A stretch of 64,000 nt of DNA from Pardosa pseudoannulata. Its lineage: Eukaryota > Arthropoda > Arachnida > Araneae > Lycosidae. The position numbers were made by a program, and so were the translations under genes. Positions 22,760 to 38,048 of this stretch are shown here, piece by piece. Location of the stretch: assembly GCA_032207245.1 (NCBI GenBank), contig CM063502.1, positions 137,487,498-137,551,497 on the forward strand, in the 5' to 3' direction. The notes under the pieces are model-generated. The model was not told where the DNA came from. It did no database searches and saw nothing but the letters and a program-made list of their open reading frames with translations. How positions within the stretch are numbered: position 1 is the first letter of the stretch; each line of letters begins with the position of its first letter.

Positions 22760-25078
22760 ATAGTTACTCTTCAAAAGGTAGCAGGAAATAAGTTCTATTT
22801 TTAAAAATATATAAAATATATAAATGACTTTTTCTTTTGTTATTTTGTAGCTGGAAAAGAAAAATGTAATGTGAAGTATAAAATGTAAGCCTTTTCATAT
22901 ATTAACTCATTTAAAATGCTTCATCCTGCTAACGGAATGTAACACATTTAATGATAAATATATAGTTTAATTGTGTTTCGTAAATACACAATATCAATCA
23001 TTTGTATTATTAACCTTATATACACTGTACTACAATAGTTCTTTAACATTTCTAATCCTATTTATGTATAATTACTAAACATTTCCTAGATTATATTTTA
23101 TTTTTTAAATATATAGAAGAATTATTTAAATGTAATGAAGTTTTAAGATGATATCTATATTTCGTTTTAAAAAATAAATAGGGGATAATGACATTATATT
23201 AATTTTATCGTTTTGTATTAATAGTTTGAGATACATTTCTTTTACTTTCATTTCCTTAAGCCCAGAATATTGAGTATTTTTTTATAGTTTTGTTGTATTT
23301 TACTATGAAACAAGCAAACACTTCATTAAAATATATACATATTCAGTTGCTATTAATTTTATAGTTTTTTTCCTAATATTTACTGATCAGAACTTTATTA
23401 ATGATATATAATAAATGATTATAAATGCGTAGCATAAATTACATAGTGTTTTTAAGTCTTAGATAAACAATTTCACAGATTTACCAAGAAAGATATTGAT
23501 GCACATTTTAAGATATAGACAATTAAGAAATATGTGTAGATATATTTTAAAATAAATACGTTATACAGTAAAGGAATATTTTTATAGCATAATGACAACA
23601 GTTACAAATGTAAAACGTTGTTTACAAAACATATTTCTCCTTCTGAACAAATACTTAAAACCAACAAACTAGGTAAATTTGGAAGACATTCATTTAAATG
23701 AAATACAAGTAATTTAAAATCATTTATGTATAGTTTAGTACTACACAAAAATATATTAAGCTAAAATAATCTCGTTATTTTATATTCAAGAAATTTATTA
23801 AATGATTTTAACGACTGAACTTCCAATTTAAATGACTTAGCATATAGTCTGAAATTTATAAATTGTGTCTTCTTTAAAACATAATAATAAAATACATTTT
23901 TGGCTTTTACATTTAACCAAACAATCCACTTGGTGATAAATGTATTCAACAAAGCCAAATGTCCTATTTAAAAAGATATCAGAAAAGCAATTAACTTAGA
24001 TTTATTCATACACCGAGAGGGTTTTATTGTCAGAGGAAAAACTCAATAAATTTATTTAATTGCACAAAATACTCTAATATTTATTCTTCGAGAAGTTAAT
24101 TATTTAACCATTTTCATTGAAGCAAATGTGACGAAATAATTGCAGTCTAAATTTTCAGGACTTGATTGTTATTCGATGACAATAGGAAGTTTCATTTTTA
24201 AAGATTATCACTTGCGTAAATGATGTTTCTAAAGATGATCAACAGTGTTTTCACTTTTTTATTTAAATATTTCAACTGTATCACCATTGAAACATTGAAA
24301 TACAGTATAGCGTTACGGTTGTTTTTATAGAAACAAGTATTTTATTTAACTTATTATATATTTGCTTCCATTTGCATATATATATATATATATATATATA
24401 TTAAATGCTGCTCTATAAGGAACACCAATATTTGCATGCTAACTAGATATAATCAAAATAACTGTAAAACTAATGTTTTTAATGGTGCTTAAAAAATTTT
24501 AATAAATACAAAGCCAATGTAAGTAAGAAAAATAGAAACAAAATCCGAGCATAACCATTTCGCATATTGCTTATAATTATATGCTTAGAAGAGAATTGTA
24601 CAGCTGTTCAATTAAAATTTAAATTATTTTTCTGAATATACATGAAAATAAACATTCCCTCGTTATATGTATTAAAACTACCTAACCATATTTTTAACTT
24701 TTTAAATTATTAATAAATACCTTTCAGAATTATTTAATTTAAAATGATTATTTTTAACAGCGATAAGAACTTCAAAATTTCCTTTGGCGGGATATTATTT
24801 AAAATAATAGATAAAACAATGCTTAACATTCACTTTACGTAAATAAAATACATCTGAGATTTATGTGTAAATTATTCAAGACATGACAAACATGTTTTAT
24901 AAATGATTACCCAAGATACGCTTTTACAAAATTCCGTTCTTGCTGTTTCGATATTTCACTCTAAATCTCCTATCTATTATACAGAGTGTTTTAAATGTAG
25001 ATACAAATCGTTATACCTATACATTTTACTTAAGTTCTTATAAAATTTTTCACATATATTTTTCATAAAATTTATATA

Positions 25079-25080
<2 letters not shown>
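22760..25080. other. Gene-free AT-rich stretch
   Basis: A (TA)n run at 24376-24401. Nothing else recognised on either strand. Confidence 0.5.
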
Positions 25081-25121
<41 letters not shown>

Positions 25122-25132
25122 ATCTATATATC

Positions 25133-25211
<79 letters not shown>
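25081..25211. repeat. (TCTA)n then (TA)n microsatellite
   Basis: Ten TCTA units (25081 to about 25120) grade into (TA)n with a few TC and TTA interruptions, ending at 25211. Confidence 0.95.
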
Positions 25212-25215
<4 letters not shown>

Positions 25216-27696
25216 AGATTTATATACATGTTCTGTATTAATCGAAATGAAAGAGAAATTTCTAAACTGGATGCCTATCAGCAAAGTATTCTCTACCGGA
25301 CAGGAATGAATGATTTTTACTGATGTGATCCATGGCTAAAAACTGAATGAAGAAAACACTACATACTTTTAAAGTATCTTGTAACCGGTAAAAAACCAAA
25401 CTTGTAAGCAACACTACGGATATAGATTTCTTAACAAGATCGAAATCTCAATTACATGTCATAGTCTACTTTGACGTTTGATTTACATCGAAATGCTATG
25501 CAAACATATCCGGTAGGTAGTTAAACTTGGTGTCTAGAATTATTGACCATCCCATGTTGTTAGCTACTTTGCTACTTATTTCCTCCAATGCATTTATTAA
25601 TGTTAAACGGTTTGAAATTTCCTTTCTCTGTGTAAAAAGTACTAATCAGAAAACAAATCAAAAATACCATTACAGATATCGAAGAAAAACACAGATAATG
25701 AGAGAGCTGTATACGTCAAACAAGGAATTTTCATTTTATTTATTATTAGTCCACATGAATCCCAGCTGAACTTAATCACTAGAGACCACATCTAGTCTCT
25801 TGCAATTCAAGCGTATACATTTTCCAAGTTGCTGAATTACAGAACTTTTTTTCAAGCCTTTGTAACAATGATAGAAAAAAGATACCATACAGAGTTATTT
25901 AAATACATTTAAAGACATAATCATAGATAATTTAGCTGTTTTGTTAATAAAAACGCTAAATATATAAAATAATTTCTACAGCATTTACTCTCATTTGAAA
26001 GAAAAAATTTTGTTACCAAATCTAGGAATATTCCTGACTACAAATAAGTTAAATTATAGTAATTAAGTACAAAAACTTTCCTCCGAATATATACTGAGGG
26101 ATATCATAAGTAAAATTTATTATGGACTTATGACAGTATAATATATTAAATTTTAAAACTCTGATTATTACAGCTCGTTCTTGTCAGCAATTTTAAGCTT
26201 CATTTATAAGACATTTATTTTCATATATAATTACAGTATCGTAAAGTGAAGTTTTATACAAAATATATCTCTTCTCCATAATTTCAGTTGATGTAAATGT
26301 AGAATAGGTAAATTCATAGGAGAGGATTGAAAAGTCATAAAATGGTGATTAAAATTACTATAAAAATAATAAGACTAGATTTACTGTGAGACTGTTTATA
26401 AGATCACCGTGTACTTATCTAAAATTGAAAAAAATGTTCCAAGATAGCGTAAAATCTCTAAACAATTTTGTGTTCTGTAATAAGTACACTACCTTAATAG
26501 GTTAAGGTTACACTTTAAACTAAAGTATGAGACAAACGTAAAGGAGTTTTTAAATTATTTTTAGACTCAGAAAACTTAATTCATTAAAAATCTTCATTAT
26601 TCTTATAAGGAAGTTTACTTGAGAGTTCAAGAACATTTCATTAATGCACCACACTTAGCAATAAAAAGTATGTAAAAAATTGCAAACAAGATAATTAACA
26701 TCCTTAAACTCATAATCTTATATATAATTACGTGTATATTTAGTGAAAAGTAATTAAAAAGGCCACTTTTTTCCTCTTTCATTTCCAGAAAACTAAATCT
26801 GCTACACTATGCTCATGACATATAAATATTTAAAAAAAATTACCAACAGTAAAACTAAATTGTCATTTTAAATTAACTGCTAATTAATTTTTTTCTTTAT
26901 AGAGCTCTTATATTTTATCTTATTGTTGAAATATTATTATAAACTTTTAATTACATTTGTAATTACTTATATATAAAATATTGTTCTTTTTGGAGAAAAA
27001 GCAATCAAGTTTATGCATAATACCCTGAAAAACTAATGGCTTTAAGTAAATATTAGAGAACGAAATAATCAAAATAGTTCTTCTATTAGTATCACATATT
27101 ATTCAAAATTAAACTTAAATACAAATATTTAGTAGGATATTCCGTCACTTTAGAATATGTGTGTTTTACTTCTATGTTGAAAATCTGAAAAGAACTATTT
27201 ATATATTAGGGGTTGTGAATTATAAGAAGACACATTTTAAAAATACTTTTTTACTAAGGATGTTAAAGAAAGATAAAATAATTTTTTAATGCTCACAACA
27301 TCAATATACATTTTATTAAAAAACGATTTTCAAGCAAGTTTTAATTTACTCGCTGTTCGACTCAATAATTTTTCCTCAAAAATATTATCTACGATGATTA
27401 TACCATGTATTTTTTATTAAGAGTCTACATTTCTAAACCACAATTTATAAATGTTTTATTCCTTCATAAAAAGGATAAATTATGCTTCAAGTTTAGTTAG
27501 ATCAACCCTAGCTCAAAATTGTTAAATTAAAATGCTACAATAGATATCTACAAAGTCAGTATTTCTAAAAAATAAAGCATTTTTTTTCTGTTGTCACTTA
27601 AAAAATAGTTTTTCACTTAATGTCTTTCAAACGCCTCTATTACCCAATATCTTTTTTTTTTCAGTGCCATGCGTTATTTCAGAGTGATGTACACTA
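25212..27696. other. Gene-free stretch ending in a splice-acceptor-like tract
   Basis: AT-rich without genes. At about 27650-27663 a run of T ends in CAG, a good match to a 3' splice site, 33 bases before the Tc1 element. The sequence after it has no long open frame, so no exon is called. Confidence 0.45.
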
Positions 27697-28818
27697 CACT
27701 CAAGAGCCAAAACATTGTTACCACGCCTACATTTTTGCAATGAACTCGCCTGGATAACGTGGAAGGCACGTGATCAGGGGGAAGTGATATTTAACTGCTG
27801 CTGGAGAGTCTGAAGAATCATTCTTTCACTTCTGTGCGTCACAGGAAAGGCAGCGGATCTAAGCGAATTTGATAGAGGTCAGATTGTAATGGCTTGAAAG
27901 ATCGGAAGAAGTATTTCCAAAAACTGCACGACTTGTGGGTTGTTCGTGATCTACAGTTGCTCGTACTTATGCAAAGAGGATGAGTGACGGTGAAATCAGC
28001 AGTAGACGTCCAGTAGACGCAGGTGTTGAGGTCCACACGCTATCAAAGAAAAAGGTCGTAGGAGACTGTCTTGCATGGTGGACACTGTTCGATATGAGGC
28101 TACGCAGGAAACGTCCCACTCGTGTGCCTTTGCTGACCAAGCGTCATCGCCAACCGCGCCTAAGCTCGGCTCAGGATAATCGCGACTGGTCCAGGTATCA
28201 GTGGTAGAGAGTTGCCTGGTCAAATGAACCACAGATTGTCATTCATCACACCGAAGTGTCAGGATACGCCGTATTCCAGGCGGACGGTTGCTCCCTCAAT
28301 GTACAGTAGGTCATACACAGGCCGGTGGTGGCGATATTATGCTTGGGGGACATTCTCTTGGGCGTCTCTGGGACCCGTGGTTGTGGTAGAGCAGACCATG
28401 AATTCTACTGGGTATCTGAACATCATTGGGGATCAGTTGTACCCTTACATGGCCTCTGATTTTCCAGCTGGAAATGGAATGTTCCAACAGTACAACGCCC
28501 CGTATCACAAGACAAAAGTTGTGTTAGAGTGGTTCTAGGAACATGATGTTGAATTCCAGTTAAGGTCCTGGACGCCTAACTCACCGGATCTCAATCCGAT
28601 AGAACACATTTGGGATGTCATGGGACTGCAGCTCAGAGTTCAAAGACCACCAATTCGCGGATTTGCGTAACCGTTGCTTAAACATCTGGTACAATCTGTC
28701 TCAGGTCATCTACCAGGACTTGTGGCATCCATGCCAAGTCGGGTTGAAGCTGTGTTGCACACCAGAGGTGGGCTAACTCGTTACTGACAGGTGGTCATAA
28801 TGTTTTGGCTCTTGAGTG
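27697..28818 (+). mobile_element. Complete Tc1/mariner transposon, inactive
   Basis: A 1122-bp element between TA dinucleotides (27695-27696 and 28819-28820). It starts CACTCAAGAGCCAAAACATT and ends with the reverse complement of that sequence, and similarity runs on for several more bases, giving inverted repeats of about 28 bp. One broken transposase gene fills the inside. Size, TA target and termini are those of the Tc1 group. The intact ends could still be mobilised by a related transposase. Confidence 0.93.
27850..28790 (+). pseudogene. Tc1-type transposase, broken
   Basis: Transposase remains are spread over several frames. Near 27855 is LSEFDRGQIVMA, the helix-turn-helix region, followed by a TGA. 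RMSDGEISSRRPV follows from 27978. 28080-28205 matches the linker. WSNEP (about 28220) stands where the family has WSDE, so the first catalytic Asp is now Asn. NGMFQQYNAPYH (about 28480) has Tyr in place of the second Asp. SPDLNPIEH (about 28590) keeps the final Glu. Stops and frameshifts lie between these blocks. From Tyr to the Glu there are 36 residues counting the in-frame TAG, not the 34 usual for Tc1. The catalytic losses make the protein dead. Confidence 0.88.
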
Positions 28819-28820
28819 TA

Positions 28821-30559
<1,739 letters not shown>

Positions 30560-30569
30560 TAATCCATTA

Positions 30570-30905
30570 ATTATAAAACTGCTGGACAAGGAGAAAACTA
30601 AACAGCTAGCAGTAATGAAAATGCAGTCGGGCGACATTGAAAAGAACGACACAAGTCAAACTAAAACTTTATTTCAGAGCTGTTAAAACGGACATCTTTA
30701 CGAGTCAACGACACACAAGAGAAAGACACAAAAATCACTCTGCTCGAACAGAGGTGCACCCAAGAGCTAATACAGAAAAAATTTTCCCACTTACTCAGAG
30801 AATTTAAGTGCCAGATCAGAAAAGACGTGGAGCCATTTGCCGGCCACAGCTGCGAAACTTGTTCAATAGACAGAAAATTTACATCTTTAGGATAGAAAGC
30901 TTTAG
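30570..30905 (-). repeat. Possible LTR-type retroelement fragment
   Basis: A 330-bp segment with markedly more G+C than its flanks. Read on the minus strand it has an AATAAAG signal (plus-strand 30667-30673) 80-100 bases from a possible end, and an upstream CTCTG/CAGAG hairpin near 30737-30752, as in the R-U5 part of an LTR. Ends and target duplication could not be found. It could equally be a host 3' UTR or another repeat. Confidence 0.3.
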
Positions 30906-33900
30906 GAAGAATTTTAAGTCGAAGACACTCCTTTGATTAATACATTTTGAGACAGGGAAAAAGATTTTAAGGAATTAGAATGGGAGAGAGGAGGTTTTGA
31001 AGGAAGTATTAAATATAAATAATTTTGATATATTACACACACACCTTCTCTCTCTACTCTCTCCAAGTTTTAATGTATGTTTTAGAAGGATTTTCAATTT
31101 CATATAATTGTTTTGAATAAGTACTTTAAATAAATTTTTGATATTTATAAATTTCCTTGCAGAATTGAACTTTGTAAATTCTATTGTGTTGCTTTAGTTA
31201 ACGGTAATTCTTATTTTGCTCCTAATGTGTATAATTCGATTCGGCATTAATGGTTTCATTTGACTAACTGAATGTCAGTAATGCAGCCGGAATAATCACT
31301 TTACCGTGTAACGTATCATTAGTGATACGTAAAATATAATAAGATAAAAGCATGTGAGCTATTTTAGTTTCAAAGAGAGAAATTAAGTTGGAATATACTA
31401 AATAAATACACATTAAAGATGTATTCAATATCAAAGAAATAATAATTTTTATTAATTTATATCAATGAATGTATGAATCAAATGGAATTTTCTTTCCCTC
31501 TATTATATGTATGAATATGCAAAAACACACATATACTAGTTAACGGAAGATTTAATATTCATGGTTGAATACTAAAACGCACCTTCCTAATAATTATTAA
31601 AATAGTAAATATTAGGTCGTATAAATATATTTTATTGCGGTTCAAACTTAATTTAAAGCAGAATTCCAAACTGCTTTAGTTTAGATGACATAGTGACAAA
31701 GTCTTCAAAGCCTGTTTTTGATTCAATATAAAATAAAAAGCTATGCCCTATTTAAAATAAAAAAAATTCCTAACTATTGAAAAAGGGTCTAACTGTATAA
31801 AATTATTTTGTATACAGCATATAAATAAAACATAAATCCTCTTACCCACAAAATAACTTAAAATTACTGAATTCGAAAATATTTTTTATATTATATAGAA
31901 GCTAATCATCTATTTCATTCTGTAAGCCACAAATATATTAATAAGACGGATACATTTTCTTTTATAGTATGTAAAAACAATTTTTTCAATTTTCAATATC
32001 CTGTTTTAAAATATTTTAAAACTTTAAAATGTCAGTTACCTTTAAAGTTTGAGATTTAAAGAATGAAAATATTTGTTATCCTAAATTTGGCATAAAAATT
32101 TAGTTTTTTACGACATTTCAAATCTTGTCTTGTGGGTTAGAGAATTTAAGTTTTATTTAGTTATAATTAGTTTTGTGAAATAAAACAATAGATTTTTTTT
32201 ATAAAAACAGGAAAATACTTACACCAATCAAAACATACAGGAATCCATTTACCCGATAAATGAAGTTCTAAAGTTGTAAGTTAAAAAATATATTTTTTTT
32301 TGTGAAATACGAGTTAATTAACTTTTTATACTATGTACTTTCTCTATATCAAAAGGAGGAATGTATTTTATTTTATAGCAATAAAGACTATTTTTTTAAT
32401 TTCTTTAGTGATTTTCTTTAAAAATTAATAAATTTAAAATTTTGATGTATCTTTAAAATATTGATTTACAAAATAAAACAGATACTTCAATTTGATGCAA
32501 AATTTTATATTTTAATATACATATTTCCAAAGTTATTTTGTGGATAACCGAATTGAACTGTTTTCATTTCGTGTATACTCTTTATGCTATTTAAAAATAT
32601 ATACTATTGATAATGACAAAATTTATTTCTCTTTTAAAGTTAAAGCGTTTTAATATTAATAATTTAACTTTGTAGGAATGGTAAATCCCACTTTACACGT
32701 ACTTTTCTTTCTGAAAGGAACAGAATATTTTTATATTATAACAAATCAAAATGTAGCTATTATAATAAAGAGTTCATGTCTTTAAAGGTACTATCTATAT
32801 TCCCGTAAGTTATATGCGCATTCTGAGAAATGCAATTTCAACAAATATTAATGATGTTTCATGCAATTTCAAAAAATATTACACATAGATAAAAAAATGA
32901 TTTATCTTTTACGTAAAGATAATTTTGATTTATTTATTTTAACTGCATAAAAACCATAATCAATACTAATTGTCTTTCGTTTACGGAAGGCTCAATCAGA
33001 ATCTAGATAAAAAGAGCCTTATATTTGGGAAGACACTTGTTTTGTGTATCTACTTATCGCAAGCATTTATTTTAAGTCAAAGCAATAAATGGTAAATTTC
33101 AGCATAAAAACAATGTGGCTAGAAAGCAAAAATGATAGCTTCTCACGCAAGATCATCATCTACCTTCCGTGCAGAACAAATAGAGAGTAATATTTTATGA
33201 ATCCATGTTTAGTGAAATATACCGCTTTTTTACATCAATGCTTGAAGCAAGATGTTTTGTTTGATTTCATGAAAAGCACAAAAAAATTGCTAAAACCTTT
33301 CAAACTAACTAGTCTTAAAATCGTTTACAACCTTTATAGGTTTTGGCGAGATTCTGATTTATTAGTAAAAAGGAAACATTCGTATTTTTGTCGTGAAAGT
33401 TGTATTGATTTTTTGTATTTTAATTATCTTGTTCGGTTAAAGTAGCGTGTTCATGAACCATAAGTATGTTTTCTTTTAAAAAGTAGAAAAAATGCAATAT
33501 GAAACATTTTCAAATCAGTAGTTAAGATATTATTGCCGTAAGGAAACATTAAATATAAACAATTTATTTTATATTAGTTTTGATTGCTGAACATTGACAG
33601 AATTACCATTATGAGAAGAATTTTTTTAAACTGTAAAAAAGACAGTGTATTAAAATCAAAATTTGGGAAATTTGTGACGTTCATACTAACAATTACATAG
33701 AATAAATTAGTATGTACTCGTAAATGTATAACTACTTTTAATTAATGAATAACAGGAAAAAGGCAACATGATTAATTTACAAAAAATAAAACAAATAGAA
33801 ATTTCAAAACTTAAAAAAGAATCTACATCGTGGGTAACTCATAAAGTAACTTGTTTTTACTGTTTGATCTGTTTGGTTTTTTTGTATTTCAATATATATT

Positions 33901-33970
33901 GGCAAAAACGTGGTTTTTATTCTTCTATTTATATCATTTTTCGTTAAACATATCTTTTACCTTAATGCAG
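30906..33970. other. Gene-free AT-rich stretch
   Basis: A hairpin ACGTATCA/TGATACGT with a 4-base loop lies at 31311-31330. The 82-codon ORF at 33197-33445 is unlike any family I know and is not called. Otherwise nothing. Confidence 0.45.
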
Positions 33971-34079
33971 TCTATAGTTATTATAGAGACATGTCGTCAA
34001 AAAAGTGTTGTACAAAAACTCATATTTGTTTATTTGTCAACTAGCTCTGTCCTAGATGACATTTATTATTACGGAACAG
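33971..34079 (+). CDS. Candidate internal exon, unassigned
   Basis: An open 109-bp segment lies between an acceptor-like CTTAATGCAG (ending 33970) and a near-perfect donor, CAG|GTGAGTA at 34077-34085. It reads in phase 0 without stops and contains ETCRQKSVVQKL and SSVLDDIYYYGT. No domain is recognised, and no partner exon with compatible phase could be identified. It may be chance. Confidence 0.15.
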
Positions 34080-34085
34080 GTGAGT

Positions 34086-35667
34086 ATAGTGCCTTGTACT
34101 GGATATTATCAGTAAAAGTAGTCAGCATATTCGCTTCAAACTATTTGATGAAATTACTTTAAACCTGTTGCATTGACGTCAAATTTCGAAAGTAAGAACT
34201 GATGTTGGGAAATTTATACGTACTTTGAGCTATCTCTGTTTAAACATCCCCAGTAATTTTTATATAAAAAGCGTGTGATATTAATATCCATAGAAAAATG
34301 GGGGGGAATAGTTAACTTTGACACACAATATTCCTAAACTAAGTCTATGTTTTAAAGATGTTTTTTCCTTCATTAAGTATAAATAACGTATATTTAATTT
34401 ACAATAAGCATTTAATTTTTTTTCATTTTCTATTAGTGAAGTGTAATTCAAAGGAACTGAATGTAAATACCTTAAATTTTTTGGAAATTTTTCTTTTTTG
34501 CTCTAAATCAAGAAATCATCTACGATACAATTAACCGTCATCAAACAGAACTTTCAAAATATAAGAAAAAATCGTTCTCTAATTATTACTTTAATTTAAT
34601 AAAAGCCTGCTTATTATATTTCATAAAACTTAATACATACTAGTGTTTTGTATACTCCTATTTTAAATATTTGTTTTATAGAACACGGATTTGGGAAAAG
34701 ATCAAGAGAAACAATTTCAGTTTTCACATGAATAGGTCGTCGAAACAAATGAAAAATTGTATAAAATATAATCAGGCATCAAACAAGAAGATAACAGCGA
34801 TTCATACGCTAACTGATAAAATTCAGCAAAATTTGTGTTATCTCCTAATAAGGAAACATAAAATTAAATGGTACGTTCATTTGTCTGATATAAAGGAAAT
34901 ATAAAAATATTCTTGATTTTATTCCTAATTTGAGTTAAATTAGTTAGAGAGTTAGTTATAGAGTAACAATTATCTTGGGTAAACGATCTAAGAGAAAAAA
35001 CACACATTTTCCCTTTAAAACTTTTCAGCAACATAGGAAGAATTAAAATTACTTTGGCTTTAGATTGATTTCATATAAAAGGATAGATTTTCACTTCATT
35101 GTACTCTGTAGATTCCTAAAGCTATCTTACAAGAAAATAACATGACTTACACTCGTACCAAAAATACACTGGATATGTTACATTTGGGCATGTATGTTTC
35201 TTAGGAATTTCGTACATTTGTAGTTGGAAATAATATTTATTAATAGTTTTCCAGTATGTTGTACTTGAAAAAATATACTTAGTGGCACAGGTATACATAT
35301 ATGCACAATCACCCATACTGACATGTAAGCCCGTCTTTAGTTACAATACAATTGCAAACAGGCCACGAATTTCAACTAAATTATCAAGAAAAGAAAAATG
35401 TACATTTTATTACTAAAAGATTCTAAAATTGTTTTTCAACGATAGCAATATCATATATCAAGACATATCCTTTTTACATATATGTCTTTGTAAATAAAAG
35501 AAAAATATAAATAACTAGTTCATATTAAAAGTATCGATAAACAAATTTTTATTAACGAAGAAATTTGAAAGTCTTTATTAGCAATGAATACATAATTAAG
35601 ATAATTAATTAGAATCCATACAACCTTTAATAAATATTAATTGCTATTACAATGGAATAGATTGTAA
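34086..35667. other. Gene-free AT-rich stretch
   Basis: Nothing that can be supported. The 77-codon ORF at 34671-34904 has no recognisable motif. Confidence 0.45.
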
Positions 35668-35934
35668 ATAATAGACAAAGTAGCTCACGCAAATTTTCTC
35701 ACAAATGACGGTCAACTGTTGACACTGTTTGATTCTCTGTCAACAGGTTCCTTTGAAGTCACTTTTATCAAAGAGATGAAAGACTTTCTCATTAAGTTCA
35801 GCACTCCACTTCATATTACAACAAGCATTTATTTAATGCATACTATTTGTCATTATTGTTCTGAGCAATCGAATGCTACTTTATGTGTTAAAAGAGGTGG
35901 ATACTTATGCATATTGCCTCATTACTGTTTTTAA
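35668..35934 (+). CDS. Unrecognised protein-like segment, Cys-rich end
   Basis: The frame is open from just after a stop at 35665-35667 to TAA at 35932-35934, 88 codons, in a patch with more G+C than its flanks. The composition looks like a real protein: a helical-looking start (LTNDGQLLTLFDSLSTG), a middle with KFSTPLHITTS, and an end with six cysteines and a histidine pair (ICHYCSEQ, then CVKRGG, then CILPHYCF). No ATG opens it before the Met codon at 35776, so it is more likely a last exon or a pseudogene fragment than a whole gene. A possible acceptor AAAG precedes it near 35680, without a good pyrimidine tract. I do not recognise the family; a degraded mobile-element or viral gene is possible. 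Confidence 0.3.
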   Translation: MIDKVAHANFLTNDGQLLTLFDSLSTGSFEVTFIKEMKDFLIKFSTPLHITTSIYLMHTICHYCSEQSNATLCVKRGGYLCILPHYCF

Positions 35935-37315
35935 TAACCGTTACCTAAAATTAGTAATTCATTAATGAATATCTTAATTTTTGCCCGTCTTTAGATAATG
36001 TAACCTATAAATGTCTGTATCCATGTTTATCTTTTTTCAGGGGACCTTTCGTATCTTAATATCGCCGATCTAAGTCTTTTTTGGATTTATCATAAAAAAT
36101 AAAATTTTGTGTTCTTTTAGAAAGAATTTTTGCAAGTTATTTAATAACTCTGAATTTAAAAAATATTTAATTTTATCATTCCAGGTAATACTTTCCTTGA
36201 ATAACTAAAGATATGCATAAAATAAAAAAGCTGAAATTCACTCACCCGCAGAATAACTTTTTATTTATGTACATTAGAAACTAAATTTTTATATCCAATT
36301 CAATATAAAGAGCTTTTTTATTCTGCAAAACTTAAAAAAAATATATTTTATTATGCTATAAGATAAAATGTGAGTACTAATATAAATGAAGTTTACAGAA
36401 TACAAAAAATGATTACCTTCTAATCAGAGTAAAAAATTAGTTTCTAATTTCTAAATTTCAATTTTTTTTTCGTGCAAGAGAATCCTACTTTTGTTTTACT
36501 TTATATATATTTAATGATTATTTTTCATTGTTTTTTATTCTTGTAATAAAACTAAATTATTAAAGTAAGATTTTTATTAATGATCCAGGAAAGTTTTTAT
36601 TCTAAGTATAACAGAACTTTTTATTTTGTATTCAATCAAAACTTCACTATATATATTACAAACTATTCGTGACCATAGTAAAAAATAAACAAAATATTTA
36701 AATTTGGAGATAACATAAAAACTGGGTTTCGTAGTACTATATTAGTAAGTAGGTAGGGGCAACTTTCCATTATAATATAAAGATAGTTAATGTCATGTAA
36801 AAGGCATATTAAATCGTATCTAAAAGATTAAATTTTTTAAAAATTTATTTAAAAATTTGTTTTAAATTAAATCAAATTCATATATATGTCATTAATAATA
36901 TTAAATATATTTAAGTATATATTTTACTCAGAAATACAAAATTTATTGAATAAGTATTTTGCAAATTCTATAAAAGTTTACAGATAAGAACAGAACGAAA
37001 AAAGGCTTATACCTGTGGCATTTACTCGTGTACACTGACTCCAACAAGTAAAGGAATCATAAAAATGCGTTTTACAATTATTATATCAACTGAACTTAAG
37101 AAAAAGGTGAGGGGTTCGGACTCAATGTCAGCGTTATAACGTATTCTAATTTTATTCACTTTCGCTATAGAAAAATATGTATATTATTTATACCGTTCAT
37201 TCGGTACATGTTTAAAATGCCGAAAGAAAGGAATTTGTATTTCAAAAATTGTTCAGGTATTTGAATAAAAGTTTTGTTTGCAGTCGGTGAAAAATATCGT
37301 TCTGAAAACATTTAA
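35935..37315. other. Gene-free AT-rich stretch
   Basis: Nothing recognised. A weak box-B-like motif near 37109 lacks any other SINE feature. Confidence 0.45.
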
Positions 37316-37536
37316 CCCTTAATTTGGCTAAGTCCGCTACACCGGACATGTATATTTATAAGTACTATATAACATAATTGTCAGTGTTCGCCACAGCGGA
37401 CATTAATTATCTCAAAAATAGAAAATGATATATTTTTTTGTTTATTTTACAGAGGTCATAATGTCTATACTGACATGGGAAAATAACAGAAATTAAAATT
37501 AAAAGTATTTGAAAAAAACATCTTGTCAAATTAAGG
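37316..37536 (+). mobile_element. TTAA-flanked MITE, copy 2
   Basis: A 221-bp reverse-complement partner of 10347-10565. It is flanked by TTAA at 37312-37315 and 37537-37540. Ends are CCCTTAATTTG and CAAATTAAGG (one G lost). Near the left end GTCCG and CGGAC can pair, and GTTCGCCACAGCGGAC lies further in; both are largely kept in copy 1. Non-coding. Confidence 0.87.
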
Positions 37537-37540
37537 TTAA

Positions 37541-38048
37541 AGGATTGTGAAAAATGACGTGCGAAAGAGAGATTGGAAGATGGATAAAGTATGAAAAGGG
37601 TCTGTGTAGATTTGATAGCCCAAAGCATCCTGCTAATAGTGTTGAAACAGTTTAAAAACAGTTGTAATGTGCACAGACAATAAGGTCAAGGACAAAAACA
37701 TGCCTCAACAGACTCTAAGGACGGTCGTTTGCCACAAACTACTCCTGTTAACTTAGTTATAAAATTCTTTGAAAAATGTTTTGTCAATATTTTAAATGTC
37801 TACTGTTTTTCAATTTCATTATTTTCCTAAATCTGCTTTATTATACTTAGAAATATTTTTAAATATTTTAGATGTTTTCTATCGATTAGATAATGATATT
37901 AGTGAGTAATGTTGTATCTGTACCTTGAATTTTCATGAAGAATTCATATTTTCCAAAGATCTGTCATCAGAGATTCAGTCTGAATCAAATATTAAATGAA
38001 TGCATATATTTTAATATATATTAAAAGTACCTGGTAAAGCATTGATAG
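37541..38048. other. Gene-free stretch
   Basis: 37550-37740 is slightly less AT-rich, but no frame or family is recognisable. Confidence 0.45.

Noticed and set aside
27980..28538. Separate small genes at 27980-28207 and 28212-28538
   Set aside because: These are fragments of the broken Tc1 transposase, not independent genes.
33851..34162. 103-codon membrane-like ORF
   Set aside because: Its hydrophobicity comes from T-rich sequence; only the 33971-34079 part has any supporting splice signals.
37100..37135. Sixth SINE copy
   Set aside because: A box-B-like GGGTTCGGACTC is present but neither the head nor the shared tail is found.
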